From: Persephonella sp964519345
GTDB lineage: Bacteria; Aquificota; Aquificia; Aquificales; Hydrogenothermaceae
Direction of reading: 5' to 3'
Assembly (NCBI GenBank): GCA_964519345.1
Contig: CAZFKX010000008.1
Location: forward strand, 1-64,000
Length of the DNA stretch: 64,000 bases
Part shown: positions 43,478-52,264 of the stretch, in pieces
Layout: the number at the start of each line of letters is the position of its first letter
Numbering within the stretch: the stretch's first letter is position 1
Notes under the pieces: model-generated
Databases searched by the model: none
The model's input: the letters and a program-made list of their open reading frames with translations, nothing else
Told to the model about the DNA's origin: nothing
Made by a program: the position numbers and the translations under genes

Positions 43478-44947
43478 TTAATCTATCCAGTAGTTTGGAG
43501 CTTCCTGCGTAATATAAACATCATGAGCATGACTTTCTCTAAGGCCTGCATTTGTTATCTTTATAAATCTTCCATTTTTTTGAAGATCATGAACCGTTCT
43601 GCTTCCAGTATAACCCATGCCTGATCTAAGTCCACCAACAAGCTGATAAACCACATCTGATAAAGGACCCTTAAACGGGATTCTCCCTTCAATACCTTCA
43701 GGGACAAATTTTTCAACATTCTCCTGAGAGTATCTATCTGAAGAAAATCTTGCTTTCATGGCTCCAAGAGATCCCATTCCTCTATAAACTTTATATGCTC
43801 TCCCCTGATAAAATATTCTTTCACCGGGTGATTCTTCAGTTCCTGCAAAAAGACTTCCAAGCATCACTGTATCTGCTCCAGCGGCTATAGCCTTTACTAT
43901 ATCGCCTGAATATCTGATACCTCCATCAGCTATAACTTTTTTGCCGTATTTATGGGCTATCTCTGCACATTTTGCTATAGCTGTTATCTGCGGAACACCT
44001 ATACCTGCAACAACCCTCGTTGTACATATTGACCCTGGACCGACACCTACCTTTACCGCATCAACGCCTGCTTTAATAAGATCTTCTGCTGCTTCTCCAG
44101 TTGCTATATTTCCTCCTACAAGCTCAAGATCCGGAAACTCAGCTTTTACTTTTTCAACAGTCTCAAGAACTCTTATAGAATGACCATGTGCTGTATCAAC
44201 GATAACAACATCAACACCAGCTTCTACAAGTGCCGTAACTCTATCAATAGTATCTGGACCTGTTCCAACAGCCGCACCAACTCTTAATCTCCCAAGATCG
44301 TCTTTGCATGCATTTGGATACTGTTTTCTTTTAACAATATCTTTTATAGTGATAAGACCTTTTAAATGTCCCTCATCATCAACAACAGGAAGCTTTTCAA
44401 CCTTATGTTTCTGTAATATGTCCATAGCCTCCTCAAGAGAGGTTCCCTCCTTTGCAGTTATAAGAGGAGCCTTTGTCATAAACTGGAAAACAGGCTTTCT
44501 ATAATCCTTCTTATGGAGAAATCTTAGATCTCTATTTGTAAGTATTCCGATAAGTTTATTTTCAGAATCAACAACAGGCACACCAGATATCTTATATGTT
44601 GCCATGATCTCCAACGCTTCCTTTACTGTCTGATCAGGTCCTATAGTCACAGGTTCTGTTATCATTCCACTTTCAGCCTTTTTGACCTTTTCAACTTCTT
44701 TCATCTGATCTTGTATAGACATGTTCCTGTGTATTATTCCTATACCACCTTCTCTTGCAAGAGCTATTGCAAGTCTGTGTTCTGTAACCGTATCCATAGC
44801 CGCAGAAACAATTGGTATATTTAACTTTATATTTGGCGTTAGATAAGAACTTACATCAGCCTCATGCGGTAAAACATCTGATTTCTGAGGTAAAAGCAAA
44901 ACATCATCAAATGTAAGAGCTTCTTCTATAATAAACTCATTATACAT
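43478..44947 (-). CDS. guaB: Inosine-5'-monophosphate dehydrogenase
   Basis: 489 residues, standard length. The barrel is interrupted by two CBS domains (about 93-205; MITEPVTIGPDQTVKEAL, ISGVPVVDSENKLIGILTNRDL, KVEKLPVVDDEGHLKGLITIKDI). The catalytic loop GPGSICTTRVVAGIGVPQ (Cys about 303) and flap region YRGMGSLGAMKA are present. It oxidises IMP to XMP, the first step to GMP; with purA the window holds both branches from IMP. It has an AGGAGGT site and is divergent from thrC2 with a 138-base gap. Confidence 0.97.
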   Translation of the reverse strand: MYNEFIIEEALTFDDVLLLPQKSDVLPHEADVSSYLTPNIKLNIPIVSAAMDTVTEHRLAIALAREGGIGIIHRNMSIQDQMKEVEKVKKAESGMITEPVTIGPDQTVKEALEIMATYKISGVPVVDSENKLIGILTNRDLRFLHKKDYRKPVFQFMTKAPLITAKEGTSLEEAMDILQKHKVEKLPVVDDEGHLKGLITIKDIVKRKQYPNACKDDLGRLRVGAAVGTGPDTIDRVTALVEAGVDVVIVDTAHGHSIRVLETVEKVKAEFPDLELVGGNIATGEAAEDLIKAGVDAVKVGVGPGSICTTRVVAGIGVPQITAIAKCAEIAHKYGKKVIADGGIRYSGDIVKAIAAGADTVMLGSLFAGTEESPGERIFYQGRAYKVYRGMGSLGAMKARFSSDRYSQENVEKFVPEGIEGRIPFKGPLSDVVYQLVGGLRSGMGYTGSRTVHDLQKNGRFIKITNAGLRESHAHDVYITQEAPNYWID

Positions 44948-45085
44948 TAAAGCTTTAGACCTCCTGTCTAAAAGGATTTGTGTATTGGCTTAGATTTTAT
45001 TCATTTTATCATTATTTTCCATACCTGTAAATTTTATATTATAATAATTAGTCCTTATCTATCTATGTCGGAGGTTTATGAATAA

Positions 45086-46333
45086 ATGCCAAAAGTTAAA
45101 GCTTTAAAATGTAAAGAATGTGGAAAAGAATATCCTGTAGAACCTATACATGTATGTGAGTTCTGTTTCGGTCCACTTGAGATAGAGTATGATTACAATG
45201 AGATAAAAAAAATTATCTCAAAGGAAAAAATAGAAAATGGTCCTAAGAGTTTATGGAGGTATATTGATCTCCTTCCTGTTGAAAATCCAAAAGTAGGACT
45301 TTCAGCAGGTTTCACACCTCTTATAAAAGCCGAAAAATTAGGAAGAGAACTCGGTCTTAAAAACCTTTATATAAAAGATGATTCTGTAAACCATCCTACA
45401 CTTTCATTTAAAGACAGGGTTGTTGCCGTAGCACTTTCAAAGGCTAAAGAATTTGGTTTTAATACGGCTGCATGTGCATCAACAGGAAATCTTGCAAATT
45501 CCGTTGCAGCAAATGCCGCAGCGTCAGGGATGAACTGTTACGTTTTTATACCTTCAAATCTTGAGACAAATAAGATCATAGGATCTCTTGTTTTTAATCC
45601 AACTGTCGTTGCCGTTGACGGAAATTATGACGATGTTAACAGGCTCTCGTCAGAAATTGCAAATGAGTTTGGATGGGCTTTTGTAAACATCAATGTAAGA
45701 CCTTTTTATTCTGAAGGTTCAAAAACTCTTGCTTTTGAAGTTGCAGAACAGCTTGGCTGGAAATCTCCCGACGCTGTTGTCGCACCTCTCGCATCAGGTT
45801 CTCTATATACTAAAATATGGAAAGGTTTTAATGAGCTTAAGGAAGTAGGACTCATAACAGATAATCCACCAAGAATGTATGGAGCTCAAGCCGAAGGATG
45901 CAGCCCAATATACAAGGCATTTAAAGAAAATAGAGACTGGATCGTACCTGAAAAACCAGATACCATAGCAAAATCAATAGCTATTGGAAATCCTGCAGAT
46001 GGACCATATGCTGTTAAAGTAGGAAAAGAAAGTAATGGAGATATGGAGACAGCAACAGATCAGGAGATTATCGAAGGAATAAAGCTTCTTGCGAGAACTG
46101 AAGGAATATTCACCGAAACAGCAGGTGGAACAACAGTGGCTGTCTTGAAAAAACTTGCTGAAAAAGGTGTTTTCAATTCAGAAGAAACAGTCGTTGTTTA
46201 TATTACAGGTAACGGTTATAAAACTATGGAAGTTCTTGAAGGACAACTAAAAAAACCTGTTCATATAAAGCCTTCACTTACAGAATTTAAAGAGAAAGTA
46301 ATAGGTCAGACAGTAAAAGCTGAAGAAAAATAA
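45086..46333 (+). CDS. Threonine-synthase homologue with N-terminal zinc ribbon (second copy)
   Basis: 415 residues. A four-Cys knuckle (CKECGKEY and CEFCFG, about 9-32) precedes a fold type II PLP enzyme. PLP Lys is in HPTLSFKDRVVAVALSKA, which differs from the canonical NPTGSFKDRG; ACASTGNLANSVAANAAASG and ETAGGTTVAVLKKLAE follow. A normal ThrC is at 20514-21584, so this copy may act on phosphohomoserine or a related ester with a different nucleophile. It is the first gene of a cluster with a MoaD/CysO-like carrier (10 bases on) and a NIL protein, hinting at sulfur incorporation. An overlapping ATG at 45078 would encode only nine residues. Confidence 0.8.
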   Translation: MPKVKALKCKECGKEYPVEPIHVCEFCFGPLEIEYDYNEIKKIISKEKIENGPKSLWRYIDLLPVENPKVGLSAGFTPLIKAEKLGRELGLKNLYIKDDSVNHPTLSFKDRVVAVALSKAKEFGFNTAACASTGNLANSVAANAAASGMNCYVFIPSNLETNKIIGSLVFNPTVVAVDGNYDDVNRLSSEIANEFGWAFVNINVRPFYSEGSKTLAFEVAEQLGWKSPDAVVAPLASGSLYTKIWKGFNELKEVGLITDNPPRMYGAQAEGCSPIYKAFKENRDWIVPEKPDTIAKSIAIGNPADGPYAVKVGKESNGDMETATDQEIIEGIKLLARTEGIFTETAGGTTVAVLKKLAEKGVFNSEETVVVYITGNGYKTMEVLEGQLKKPVHIKPSLTEFKEKVIGQTVKAEEK

Positions 46334-46343
46334 GGAGGTAAAG

Positions 46344-46628
46344 ATGGCAGTAACAGTTAGAATACCAACAGCATTAAGAAGAGTAACACAGGGTCAGGGC
46401 GAAGTTCAGGTAGAAGCTTCAACAATAGAAGAACTTATTGATAAGCTTGAGGCCGAGTTTCCCGGTATAAAGGAAAGACTCGTTGAGCCGAATGGTGAGA
46501 TAAGAAAGTTTGTAAATTTCTTTGTTAACGATGAGGATATAAGATTTTTAAAAGGAAAAGAAACAGAACTTAAAGATGGGGATATAGTTGCTATAATACC
46601 TGCAATTGCTGGGGGTATGGAGGCTTAA
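46344..46628 (+). CDS. MoaD/ThiS/CysO-like ubiquitin-fold sulfur carrier
   Basis: 94 residues. The beta-grasp pattern is clear: VTVRIPTALRRVTQGQGEVQ, IEELIDKLEAEFPGIKERL, FVNFFVNDEDIRFLKGKETELKDGDIVAIIPAIAGG. The Gly-Gly at about 90-91 is followed by Met-Glu-Ala, so a protease must remove three residues before the glycine can be adenylated and thiocarboxylated, as known for Mycobacterium CysO and Wolinella HcyS. AAGGAGGT precedes the start. The E1-like and JAMM-type protease partners are not in the window. Position between thrC2 and the NIL gene suggests it feeds sulfur to the PLP enzyme. Confidence 0.82.
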   Translation: MAVTVRIPTALRRVTQGQGEVQVEASTIEELIDKLEAEFPGIKERLVEPNGEIRKFVNFFVNDEDIRFLKGKETELKDGDIVAIIPAIAGGMEA

Positions 46629-46631
46629 ATT

Positions 46632-46874
46632 ATGGAGTCTATAAAGCTTAAACTAATATACCCTGAAGAGAAGATAAAAGAACCTATACTAAGCAGGGTA
46701 TGTAAAAACTTTGATGTTGAGATAAATATACGAAAAGCAAATGTTCAAGAAAATATAGGTTGGCTTGAGCTGGAACTAACAGGAAAAGAAGAACAGATAG
46801 AAGAGGCTATAAAATATCTGGTAAGTCAGGGGATTGATGTTTCTCCTTTAGAAGGACAGGTTTTTATGGAGTAG
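46632..46874 (+). CDS. Stand-alone NIL-domain protein
   Basis: 80 residues covering one NIL domain: SIKLKLIYPEEKIKEPILSRVCKNFDVEINIRKANVQ, GWLELELTGKEEQIEEAIKYLVSQGIDV. NIL domains occur at the C-terminus of the methionine-importer ATPase MetN and in proteins linked to sulfide and homocysteine metabolism, where they sense or bind methionine-related ligands. It starts four bases after the carrier gene and so belongs to the same cluster. A role as ligand sensor or partner of the PLP enzyme is inference. Confidence 0.78.
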   Translation: MESIKLKLIYPEEKIKEPILSRVCKNFDVEINIRKANVQENIGWLELELTGKEEQIEEAIKYLVSQGIDVSPLEGQVFME

Positions 46875-46878
46875 AAGC

Positions 46879-47847
46879 TTGAGCTATAAAGTAGCTGTAA
46901 TTGATATAGGTACCTACTCCACAAGACTTTTAATAGCTGGTATCCATGAAAAAGGATCTATTGAAGAAACTCTACGTAGTGTTGATGATATTTTATCAGT
47001 TGGCAGAATTACATCCTTAGGAAGAAACCTTAAAGAAACAGGTTATCTCCAGAGAGAGGCTATAGATGAGACCCTTGCAACTCTAAGAGAGTATGTTCTT
47101 ATAGCAAGGGAGTATAAAGTAGAGAGAATAATTGGGTATGCTACAGCAGCCTGCAGAGATGCAGAGAACGGAAATGAGTTTCTTGAAAAAGCAAAACAAC
47201 TTGGGATAGAGATAAATCTTATTACTGGTGATCAGGAAGCATATCTGTCTTTTCTTGCCTCAGCTTACGGACTGTTCCCTGAAGAAAGTTTTGTTGTTAT
47301 TGACCAGGGAGGAGGCAGTACCGAGTTTGCATATGGTATAAGGGAAAATGGAAATTACAGACTTAAAACATCTCTTTCATTTTCATTTGGGATAGTAAAC
47401 CTTACAGAGAGATTTTTAAAATCAGATCCACCTGATAAATATGAATTAAAAGAGATGAAAGATTTTATAGCTCCGTATATAAAGGAAGCTTTTCAAAAGA
47501 TGGGAAACTGTAAGGAGATAATAGGACTTGGAGGAACAATTACAACACTTGCAGCTCTTGAGTACCATATATTCCCTTATTCCTCATATAAAGTACATGG
47601 GAAAATATTAAATAAGTTGGCTATAAAAAAATGGCTTGAAAAACTGTCATCAATGCCTCTTACTGAAAGGAAAAAGATACCCCAGATTGAAGATAAAAGG
47701 GCTGAAGCTATAATATCAGGAATAGTGATATTTGATACAGCCTTAGATCTATTTAAGAAAGATTCTATAAGGGTTAGTGATTGGGGGTTAAGGCACGGTG
47801 CCGTTATTAAGTATATATTAGATAAATTTAGCTCAAAAGGATCTTAA
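46879..47847 (+). CDS. Ppx/GppA-family phosphatase
   Basis: 322 residues from TTG 46879 (GGAG seven bases upstream). ASKHA fold: VAVIDIGTYSTRLLIAG at the N-terminus, RIIGYATAACRDAENG, IDQGGGSTEFAYGI (phosphate-binding loop) and IIGLGGTITTLAALE. Family members hydrolyse inorganic polyphosphate or guanosine pentaphosphate; this short form lacks the C-terminal HD domain of E. coli GppA. It follows the NIL gene by four bases and overlaps convergent tsaB by 15 bases. Confidence 0.85.
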   Translation: MSYKVAVIDIGTYSTRLLIAGIHEKGSIEETLRSVDDILSVGRITSLGRNLKETGYLQREAIDETLATLREYVLIAREYKVERIIGYATAACRDAENGNEFLEKAKQLGIEINLITGDQEAYLSFLASAYGLFPEESFVVIDQGGGSTEFAYGIRENGNYRLKTSLSFSFGIVNLTERFLKSDPPDKYELKEMKDFIAPYIKEAFQKMGNCKEIIGLGGTITTLAALEYHIFPYSSYKVHGKILNKLAIKKWLEKLSSMPLTERKKIPQIEDKRAEAIISGIVIFDTALDLFKKDSIRVSDWGLRHGAVIKYILDKFSSKGS

Positions 47848-48450
47848 ATATATAGGCTCTAAGAAAAGAGGATCTTCTCTCAGATTGTACTTTAATGCAT
47901 AAAAAAAACCATCAACAGATAGATCATCTATATCCTTAACAACGTTTTTTCCGTAAGTATCAAGATTTTTCTCAATAATGAGATAATCTCTATAAATCTC
48001 AATATTTTCTCTTAATCTGCTGATCTTTTCTATTTTATAATCTGTCACAGCATTTATTTTCTTTCCATCTGATTGATACTCTTTTAAAAATGCCTCCTTC
48101 TGTCCACCATTTACAGCAATAAGAATTTTACCCTTATAAAGCCTGTATCTATAAGCTAAAACATCAAGACTTTCATAAGCATAAAGTGGTATAGAAAGGG
48201 AAAAAGATATAGTTTTTGCTACTGAAATACCAACCCTTAAACCTGTATAACTTCCAGGCCCCTTATTTACCACAACTCCAGATAATAGTTCAATGGATAA
48301 ACCAAGATCATTGAAAATTTCATCCAATTTCCCGACAATTAATTCTGAAAAAGGTTTTGTTTTATAAAGTGAAAGTCTCGCAGTTATGTTATGTCCATTT
48401 AATAAGGAAATTCCCATATTTTCAGAATATGTATCTATTGAAAGAAACAT
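47833..48450 (-). CDS. tsaB: tRNA threonylcarbamoyladenosine biosynthesis protein TsaB
   Basis: 205 residues. The N-terminal ASKHA half is typical: MFLSIDTYSENMGISLL, then KGPGSYTGLRVGISVAKTISFSLSIPLYAYESLDVLA. TsaB dimerises with TsaD in the enzyme that makes t6A37 on tRNAs reading ANN codons. It lacks the zinc-binding residues of TsaD, as expected. GGAGG precedes the start. It is divergent from flgM. Confidence 0.88.
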   Translation of the reverse strand: MFLSIDTYSENMGISLLNGHNITARLSLYKTKPFSELIVGKLDEIFNDLGLSIELLSGVVVNKGPGSYTGLRVGISVAKTISFSLSIPLYAYESLDVLAYRYRLYKGKILIAVNGGQKEAFLKEYQSDGKKINAVTDYKIEKISRLRENIEIYRDYLIIEKNLDTYGKNVVKDIDDLSVDGFFYALKYNLREDPLFLEPIYLRSF

Positions 48451-48464
48451 AACTCCTCCTTTTT

Positions 48465-48492
48465 TAAAGTGACAAAAGGATTATACCGAAAA
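48465..48492 (+). promoter_or_regulatory. Candidate sigma-28 (FliA) promoter of flgM
   Basis: TAAAGTGA at 48465-48472 and ACCGAAAA at 48485-48492 resemble the flagellar sigma consensus TAAA-N15-GCCGATAA, with a 16-base spacer after TAAA. The flgM-like start codon is 22 bases downstream. Confidence 0.4.
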
Positions 48493-48514
48493 ATGAATAA
48501 CTGAGGAAAGGGCA

Positions 48515-48721
48515 TTGGATGAAAAAAAACTTCGTAAGCTTTTAGAGCAAAAATTATCTGAGGAAGATTTGGAAAAGTTAGAAGCATATTTAACGGAGGA
48601 AAAACTGTTGCGAATGGAGAAGATAAAAAAGATAAAAGAACTGATAGAAAGAGGAGAATACGATATACCGGCGGATGAAGTGGCAGAAAAAATTATAGAG
48701 TTTTTCAAAAAAAATCAGTAA
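48515..48721 (+). CDS. flgM: FlgM-like anti-sigma-28 factor, short form
   Basis: 68 residues from TTG 48515 with GAGG eight bases upstream; the frame is closed by TGA just before. The C-terminal half, RMEKIKKIKELIERGEYDI followed by PADEVAEKIIEFF, matches the sigma-28-binding part of FlgM and is close to what I recall of Aquifex FlgM. The N-terminal half is shorter than in classical FlgM (about 90 residues). FlgM holds FliA until the hook is complete and it is exported. No other flagellar gene is in the window. The 3' end overlaps the convergent cysteine desulfurase gene by seven bases. Confidence 0.75.
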   Translation: MDEKKLRKLLEQKLSEEDLEKLEAYLTEEKLLRMEKIKKIKELIERGEYDIPADEVAEKIIEFFKKNQ

Positions 48722-49845
48722 AAAGGTAAAAGTCTCTCAAAAATATCCTTAATTTTTCTTATAAGTATATCAATCTCTTCCTCAGTGTTATCAATACCAA
48801 AAGAGAATCTTACCGCTCTCAATGCCTTTTCCTCAGAATAACCATAAGATAGAAGAACACGAGATGGTTCAGGTGTGCCTGAAGAACAAGCTGAACCTGA
48901 AGATACAGCAATACCTTCAGTACTGAGAGCCATTATTAATGTCTGTGCATCAATCTTGGGAAATATCACTGTAACTATATTTGGAGTTCTCTTTACATTT
49001 TCACTAACAATTTCAATATCAGAGAAAGTATTTTTAAGCTTTTCCAGAAATTTACTGCTTAATCTGTAAAGTTTGTCCATATAAAGATTTCTTCTTTTTA
49101 TCCATATATTTACCGTTTCAGAAAGAGCTTTTATAAAAACCACATTCTCTGTTCCAGATCTAAGACCAAATTCCTGTCCTCCTCCAAAAAGAAGAGGCGT
49201 TAGATTTATATCCTTTCTTCTCCTGAAAAAACCGATTCCTTTCGGAGCATTTATCTTATGTCCTGAAACAGAGTAAAAATCAATAAGATTAGAAGGTATA
49301 TCTATCTTACAGAATGACTGAACAGTATCTGAAAACAAGAGAATATCTCTTTCTTTACATATCTTCCCAATCTCTCTAATATCCTGAATAACTCCTGTTT
49401 CATTGTTTACATGAATGACAGAAACAAATAATGTTTTTGAAGATAGTTTTTTTTTCAGATCGTCCAGATCTACAATACCCTGTTTATCAACTTTTAGAAA
49501 TTTTATCTTAAAGCCTTTTTTTACTAAATATTTTACCGGATTGAGAACAGATTTATGTTCAATAGGCGATATAACAATCTCATTTTTTTCAGGATATTCA
49601 TCTGCAAGTCCTCTTATTATAGTGTTGTTGCTCTCTGTTGCACATGAAGTAAATATGATCTCATCATCACCAACCCCAAGTGTTGAGGCTATATATCTGC
49701 GTGATTCATCTATTACCATCCTGGATTTTTGTCCATCTGAATGAACAGAGTTTGGATTTGCATAAAACTCTTCTGACCAGAGCTTTATATTATCTAAAAT
49801 TTCTGGAAAAACTTTTGTTGTGGCAGCATTATCAAAATAGATCAT
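48715..49845 (-). CDS. Cysteine desulfurase (NifS/IscS family)
   Basis: About 376 residues from ATG 49845, selected because GAGGAGA lies six bases before it and the protein then starts MIYFDNAATTKVFPEI, the family start. PLP Lys is in SVSGHKINAPKGIGFF, and the persulfide Cys in VSSGSACSSGTPEPSRVLL. It releases sulfur from cysteine for Fe-S clusters, thiolated tRNA and sulfur carriers. No iscU or regulator gene is adjacent. It overlaps the 3' end of the 104-residue unknown gene upstream by 14 bases. Confidence 0.92.
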   Translation of the reverse strand: MIYFDNAATTKVFPEILDNIKLWSEEFYANPNSVHSDGQKSRMVIDESRRYIASTLGVGDDEIIFTSCATESNNTIIRGLADEYPEKNEIVISPIEHKSVLNPVKYLVKKGFKIKFLKVDKQGIVDLDDLKKKLSSKTLFVSVIHVNNETGVIQDIREIGKICKERDILLFSDTVQSFCKIDIPSNLIDFYSVSGHKINAPKGIGFFRRRKDINLTPLLFGGGQEFGLRSGTENVVFIKALSETVNIWIKRRNLYMDKLYRLSSKFLEKLKNTFSDIEIVSENVKRTPNIVTVIFPKIDAQTLIMALSTEGIAVSSGSACSSGTPEPSRVLLSYGYSEEKALRAVRFSFGIDNTEEEIDILIRKIKDIFERLLPFY

Positions 49846-50146
49846 AATCTTCTCCTCTATTAAAATCTTTGACAATCTGTAAGATCTCCTTTATTTCTCT
49901 AACAGCGTGTATGTTCCTTTCCTTATAGGCTCTTTTCAAAACAACAGTCAAGGATGACTCAACTATATGAAGAATGTTTATATACTCTTCAGGTCTCATA
50001 CATTCCTGAAGACCTTTCATCATATTAAAATACTCAGAAAAAATATCACCATATCCAGAACATCCAGTATTATCTAAACAGCTCTTTATCGTATCTACTA
50101 ACTTATCCAGCTCTCCTCTAAAAAGAACCTTTTCTATCTCCCTCAT
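49832..50146 (-). CDS. Small helical protein of unknown function
   Basis: About 104 residues, all-helical, acidic, with three Cys (SCLDNTGCSGYGD, LQECMRP). I do not recognise a family. The ATG at 50146 follows the stop of the AEC transporter gene by two bases (TGAGGATG), so it is probably translated by re-initiation; a TTG two codons earlier is possible. It overlaps the cysteine desulfurase start, so it is co-translated with that gene and could be a partner. Confidence 0.55.
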   Translation of the reverse strand: MREIEKVLFRGELDKLVDTIKSCLDNTGCSGYGDIFSEYFNMMKGLQECMRPEEYINILHIVESSLTVVLKRAYKERNIHAVREIKEILQIVKDFNRGEDYDLF

Positions 50147-50148
50147 CC

Positions 50149-51057
50149 TCAAAGAAAAATCTGTGTTATATAGAGTATGACTGGAACTGTTATAAAACTA
50201 ATTATAATACCTATTCCAACAGAAGAAACAGCAAGATCCCTATCAAGACCTGCCCCTATTACAAGTATAGATGCTAAAACCATTGGAGGCATTGATATCT
50301 CAACGATAAAAGAAAGCCATTGGGTTTCTGGTTTTACGGAAAAAAGATAAAGAACAACCAGAGCAAAAAGAGGAACAAAGATCATCTTTATAAAAATCAC
50401 TACAGATATATCCTTGATTCTTTCTCTTACCTTAGAAAATCTCAGATTTATTCCAATAGAAAAAAGTGCGAGAGGTATAACTGTCAGTCCAAGCATTTTC
50501 AAACCGTTAAGAACAAACTCTGGAATATAAATACCTTTTATCATAAAGGCCGACAAAAGAGCTATAAATGGAGGAAAAGTTATTACTTTTTTTATATCAA
50601 TACCTATATTTCCTGAAGACTGTCCGTAAGAAAGTATAAATGGAGATATTAATGATACAGGGAGAAATGATGCAAGTTGATCAAATACAACAGCATATCT
50701 CAATCCTTCTTCGCCAATTAAAGCAAGCTGAAAAGGAAACCCTAAAAAAGATGTATTCCCAAATGATGCCATCATTATAAATGAGGAAAGTTTGACACGG
50801 TCAAATTCCATATATCTCCCAATAACTAAAGATAAAAATATAGAAAAGAGTATTACCAGCCAGCCACTGATAATGACAAAAAAGAAAGATCTTTTTAGAT
50901 CAAGATAATAAACATTGTATATAACGAGTGATGGGAACGCAAAAAATATAATAAATCTGATTAGGGTATCAGCGGATTTTTCATCAAATATATTAAACTT
51001 CCTTGAAAGATAACCTAAAATAAAAAAAAGCAAAACGGAAAATAAGCTTTCAAACAT
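50149..51057 (-). CDS. AEC-family transporter (auxin efflux carrier type)
   Basis: 302 residues with about ten membrane helices (FESLFSVLLFFILGYLSRKF, then LIRFIIFFAFPSLVIYNVYYL and so on) and the family features GNTSFLGFPFQLALIGEEGL and PPMVLASILVIGAGLDRDLA. AEC carriers move organic anions such as malate; the substrate is not known. The stop of the DAACS gene and this start are adjacent, so the two transporters are in one operon. Confidence 0.85.
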   Translation of the reverse strand: MFESLFSVLLFFILGYLSRKFNIFDEKSADTLIRFIIFFAFPSLVIYNVYYLDLKRSFFFVIISGWLVILFSIFLSLVIGRYMEFDRVKLSSFIMMASFGNTSFLGFPFQLALIGEEGLRYAVVFDQLASFLPVSLISPFILSYGQSSGNIGIDIKKVITFPPFIALLSAFMIKGIYIPEFVLNGLKMLGLTVIPLALFSIGINLRFSKVRERIKDISVVIFIKMIFVPLFALVVLYLFSVKPETQWLSFIVEISMPPMVLASILVIGAGLDRDLAVSSVGIGIIISFITVPVILYITQIFL

Positions 51058-52245
51058 TTATTTTATAAACCTACTGATTATTTTTGCACCAATTAGATCA
51101 CCCCAGACATTTGTGGCTGTTCTCAGCATATCAAGGAATCTATCAACTGCAAGTATTATCGCTATCCCTTCGAGAGGAATTCCAACAGCCGTAAATACAA
51201 GAGTCATTGTGACAAGTCCGGCACTCGGTATTCCAGCAGCGCCAACAGCAGCAAGGGAAGCTGTAAAAAATATTAATATCTGCTCTCCTACCGACAGCTC
51301 TATGCCATAAAGAGAAGCTATAAACATAGCGGCAACAGCTTCATATAAAGCTGTTCCATCCATATTTATTGTGGCTCCAAGGGGAAGAACAAATCCTGCT
51401 GTTTTTTTATCTATCTTTGCTTTCTCTTCAGCAACTTCAAGAGTTACAGGGAGAGTTGCCGAACTTGAGGATGTTGAAAATGCAATAAGAACAGCTTCTT
51501 TTACCTTAGTAAAATAACTAAAAGGATTGAATCTACCTAATATAAATCCTATAAGACCGAGATTAACAACCGCATGGATCAAAAGGCCGATTATCACAGC
51601 AAGAACATACTGCCAGAGTGAAAGCAGTGAACCTAATCCTTTATCTGCAACAATGTATGAAACAAGAGCAAACACACCAATAGGAGACAGGTTTATTATC
51701 CATCTTGCAACAGTAAGCATAGAATCATTTATACCATCAAAAAATCTTGTGATAACCTCTTTTTTATCCTTTTGCAGCTTTAAAACAGCAACAGCAAAGA
51801 GAATAGAAAATATAATTACATGTAGAACTTTCCCTTCAACTAAACTTTGAAAAATATTTGAAGGAATAAAACTATGAACAAGAGCTTCAACAGTAAACGG
51901 TTTGTGTTCAAATTCATTAGAGGAAAGGTTTAATCCACCAACAGGACTAAAATTAATAAAATTTACGACAACAATCCCTGTAAAAACTGCTATAGCCGTT
52001 GTTGAGAAGTAGTATAAAATGGCTTTAAATCCCATATCTTTTATATCTTTAATAGAGGCAAGAGAGGCTATACTCACAAAGATTGAGGCAAATATAAGGG
52101 GGACTGTTATCATTTTTAACAAACTTAAGAATGCTTCTCCAACCAGCTTTAGATTTATAACAACATCTTTGAGATATACACCTGATAATATCCCAAGAAT
52201 TATCGCAAATAATGTTAGATTTTCAATTGAAAAAAGTCTTCTCAA
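51058..52245 (-). CDS. Dicarboxylate/amino acid:cation symporter (DAACS, GltP/DctA type)
   Basis: 395 residues, the usual length. Helical hairpin and substrate motifs are intact: AFSTSSSSATLPVTLE (first re-entrant loop), LPLGATINMDGTALYEAVAAMFIA, and AAGIPSAGLVTMTLVF and DRFLDMLRTATNVWGD (sodium and substrate sites). It imports glutamate, aspartate, or C4-dicarboxylates with Na+ or H+. The following AEC gene is adjacent without gap. Confidence 0.92.
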   Translation of the reverse strand: MRRLFSIENLTLFAIILGILSGVYLKDVVINLKLVGEAFLSLLKMITVPLIFASIFVSIASLASIKDIKDMGFKAILYYFSTTAIAVFTGIVVVNFINFSPVGGLNLSSNEFEHKPFTVEALVHSFIPSNIFQSLVEGKVLHVIIFSILFAVAVLKLQKDKKEVITRFFDGINDSMLTVARWIINLSPIGVFALVSYIVADKGLGSLLSLWQYVLAVIIGLLIHAVVNLGLIGFILGRFNPFSYFTKVKEAVLIAFSTSSSSATLPVTLEVAEEKAKIDKKTAGFVLPLGATINMDGTALYEAVAAMFIASLYGIELSVGEQILIFFTASLAAVGAAGIPSAGLVTMTLVFTAVGIPLEGIAIILAVDRFLDMLRTATNVWGDLIGAKIISRFIK

Positions 52246-52264
52246 ATCTACCTCCTATCGTTTT

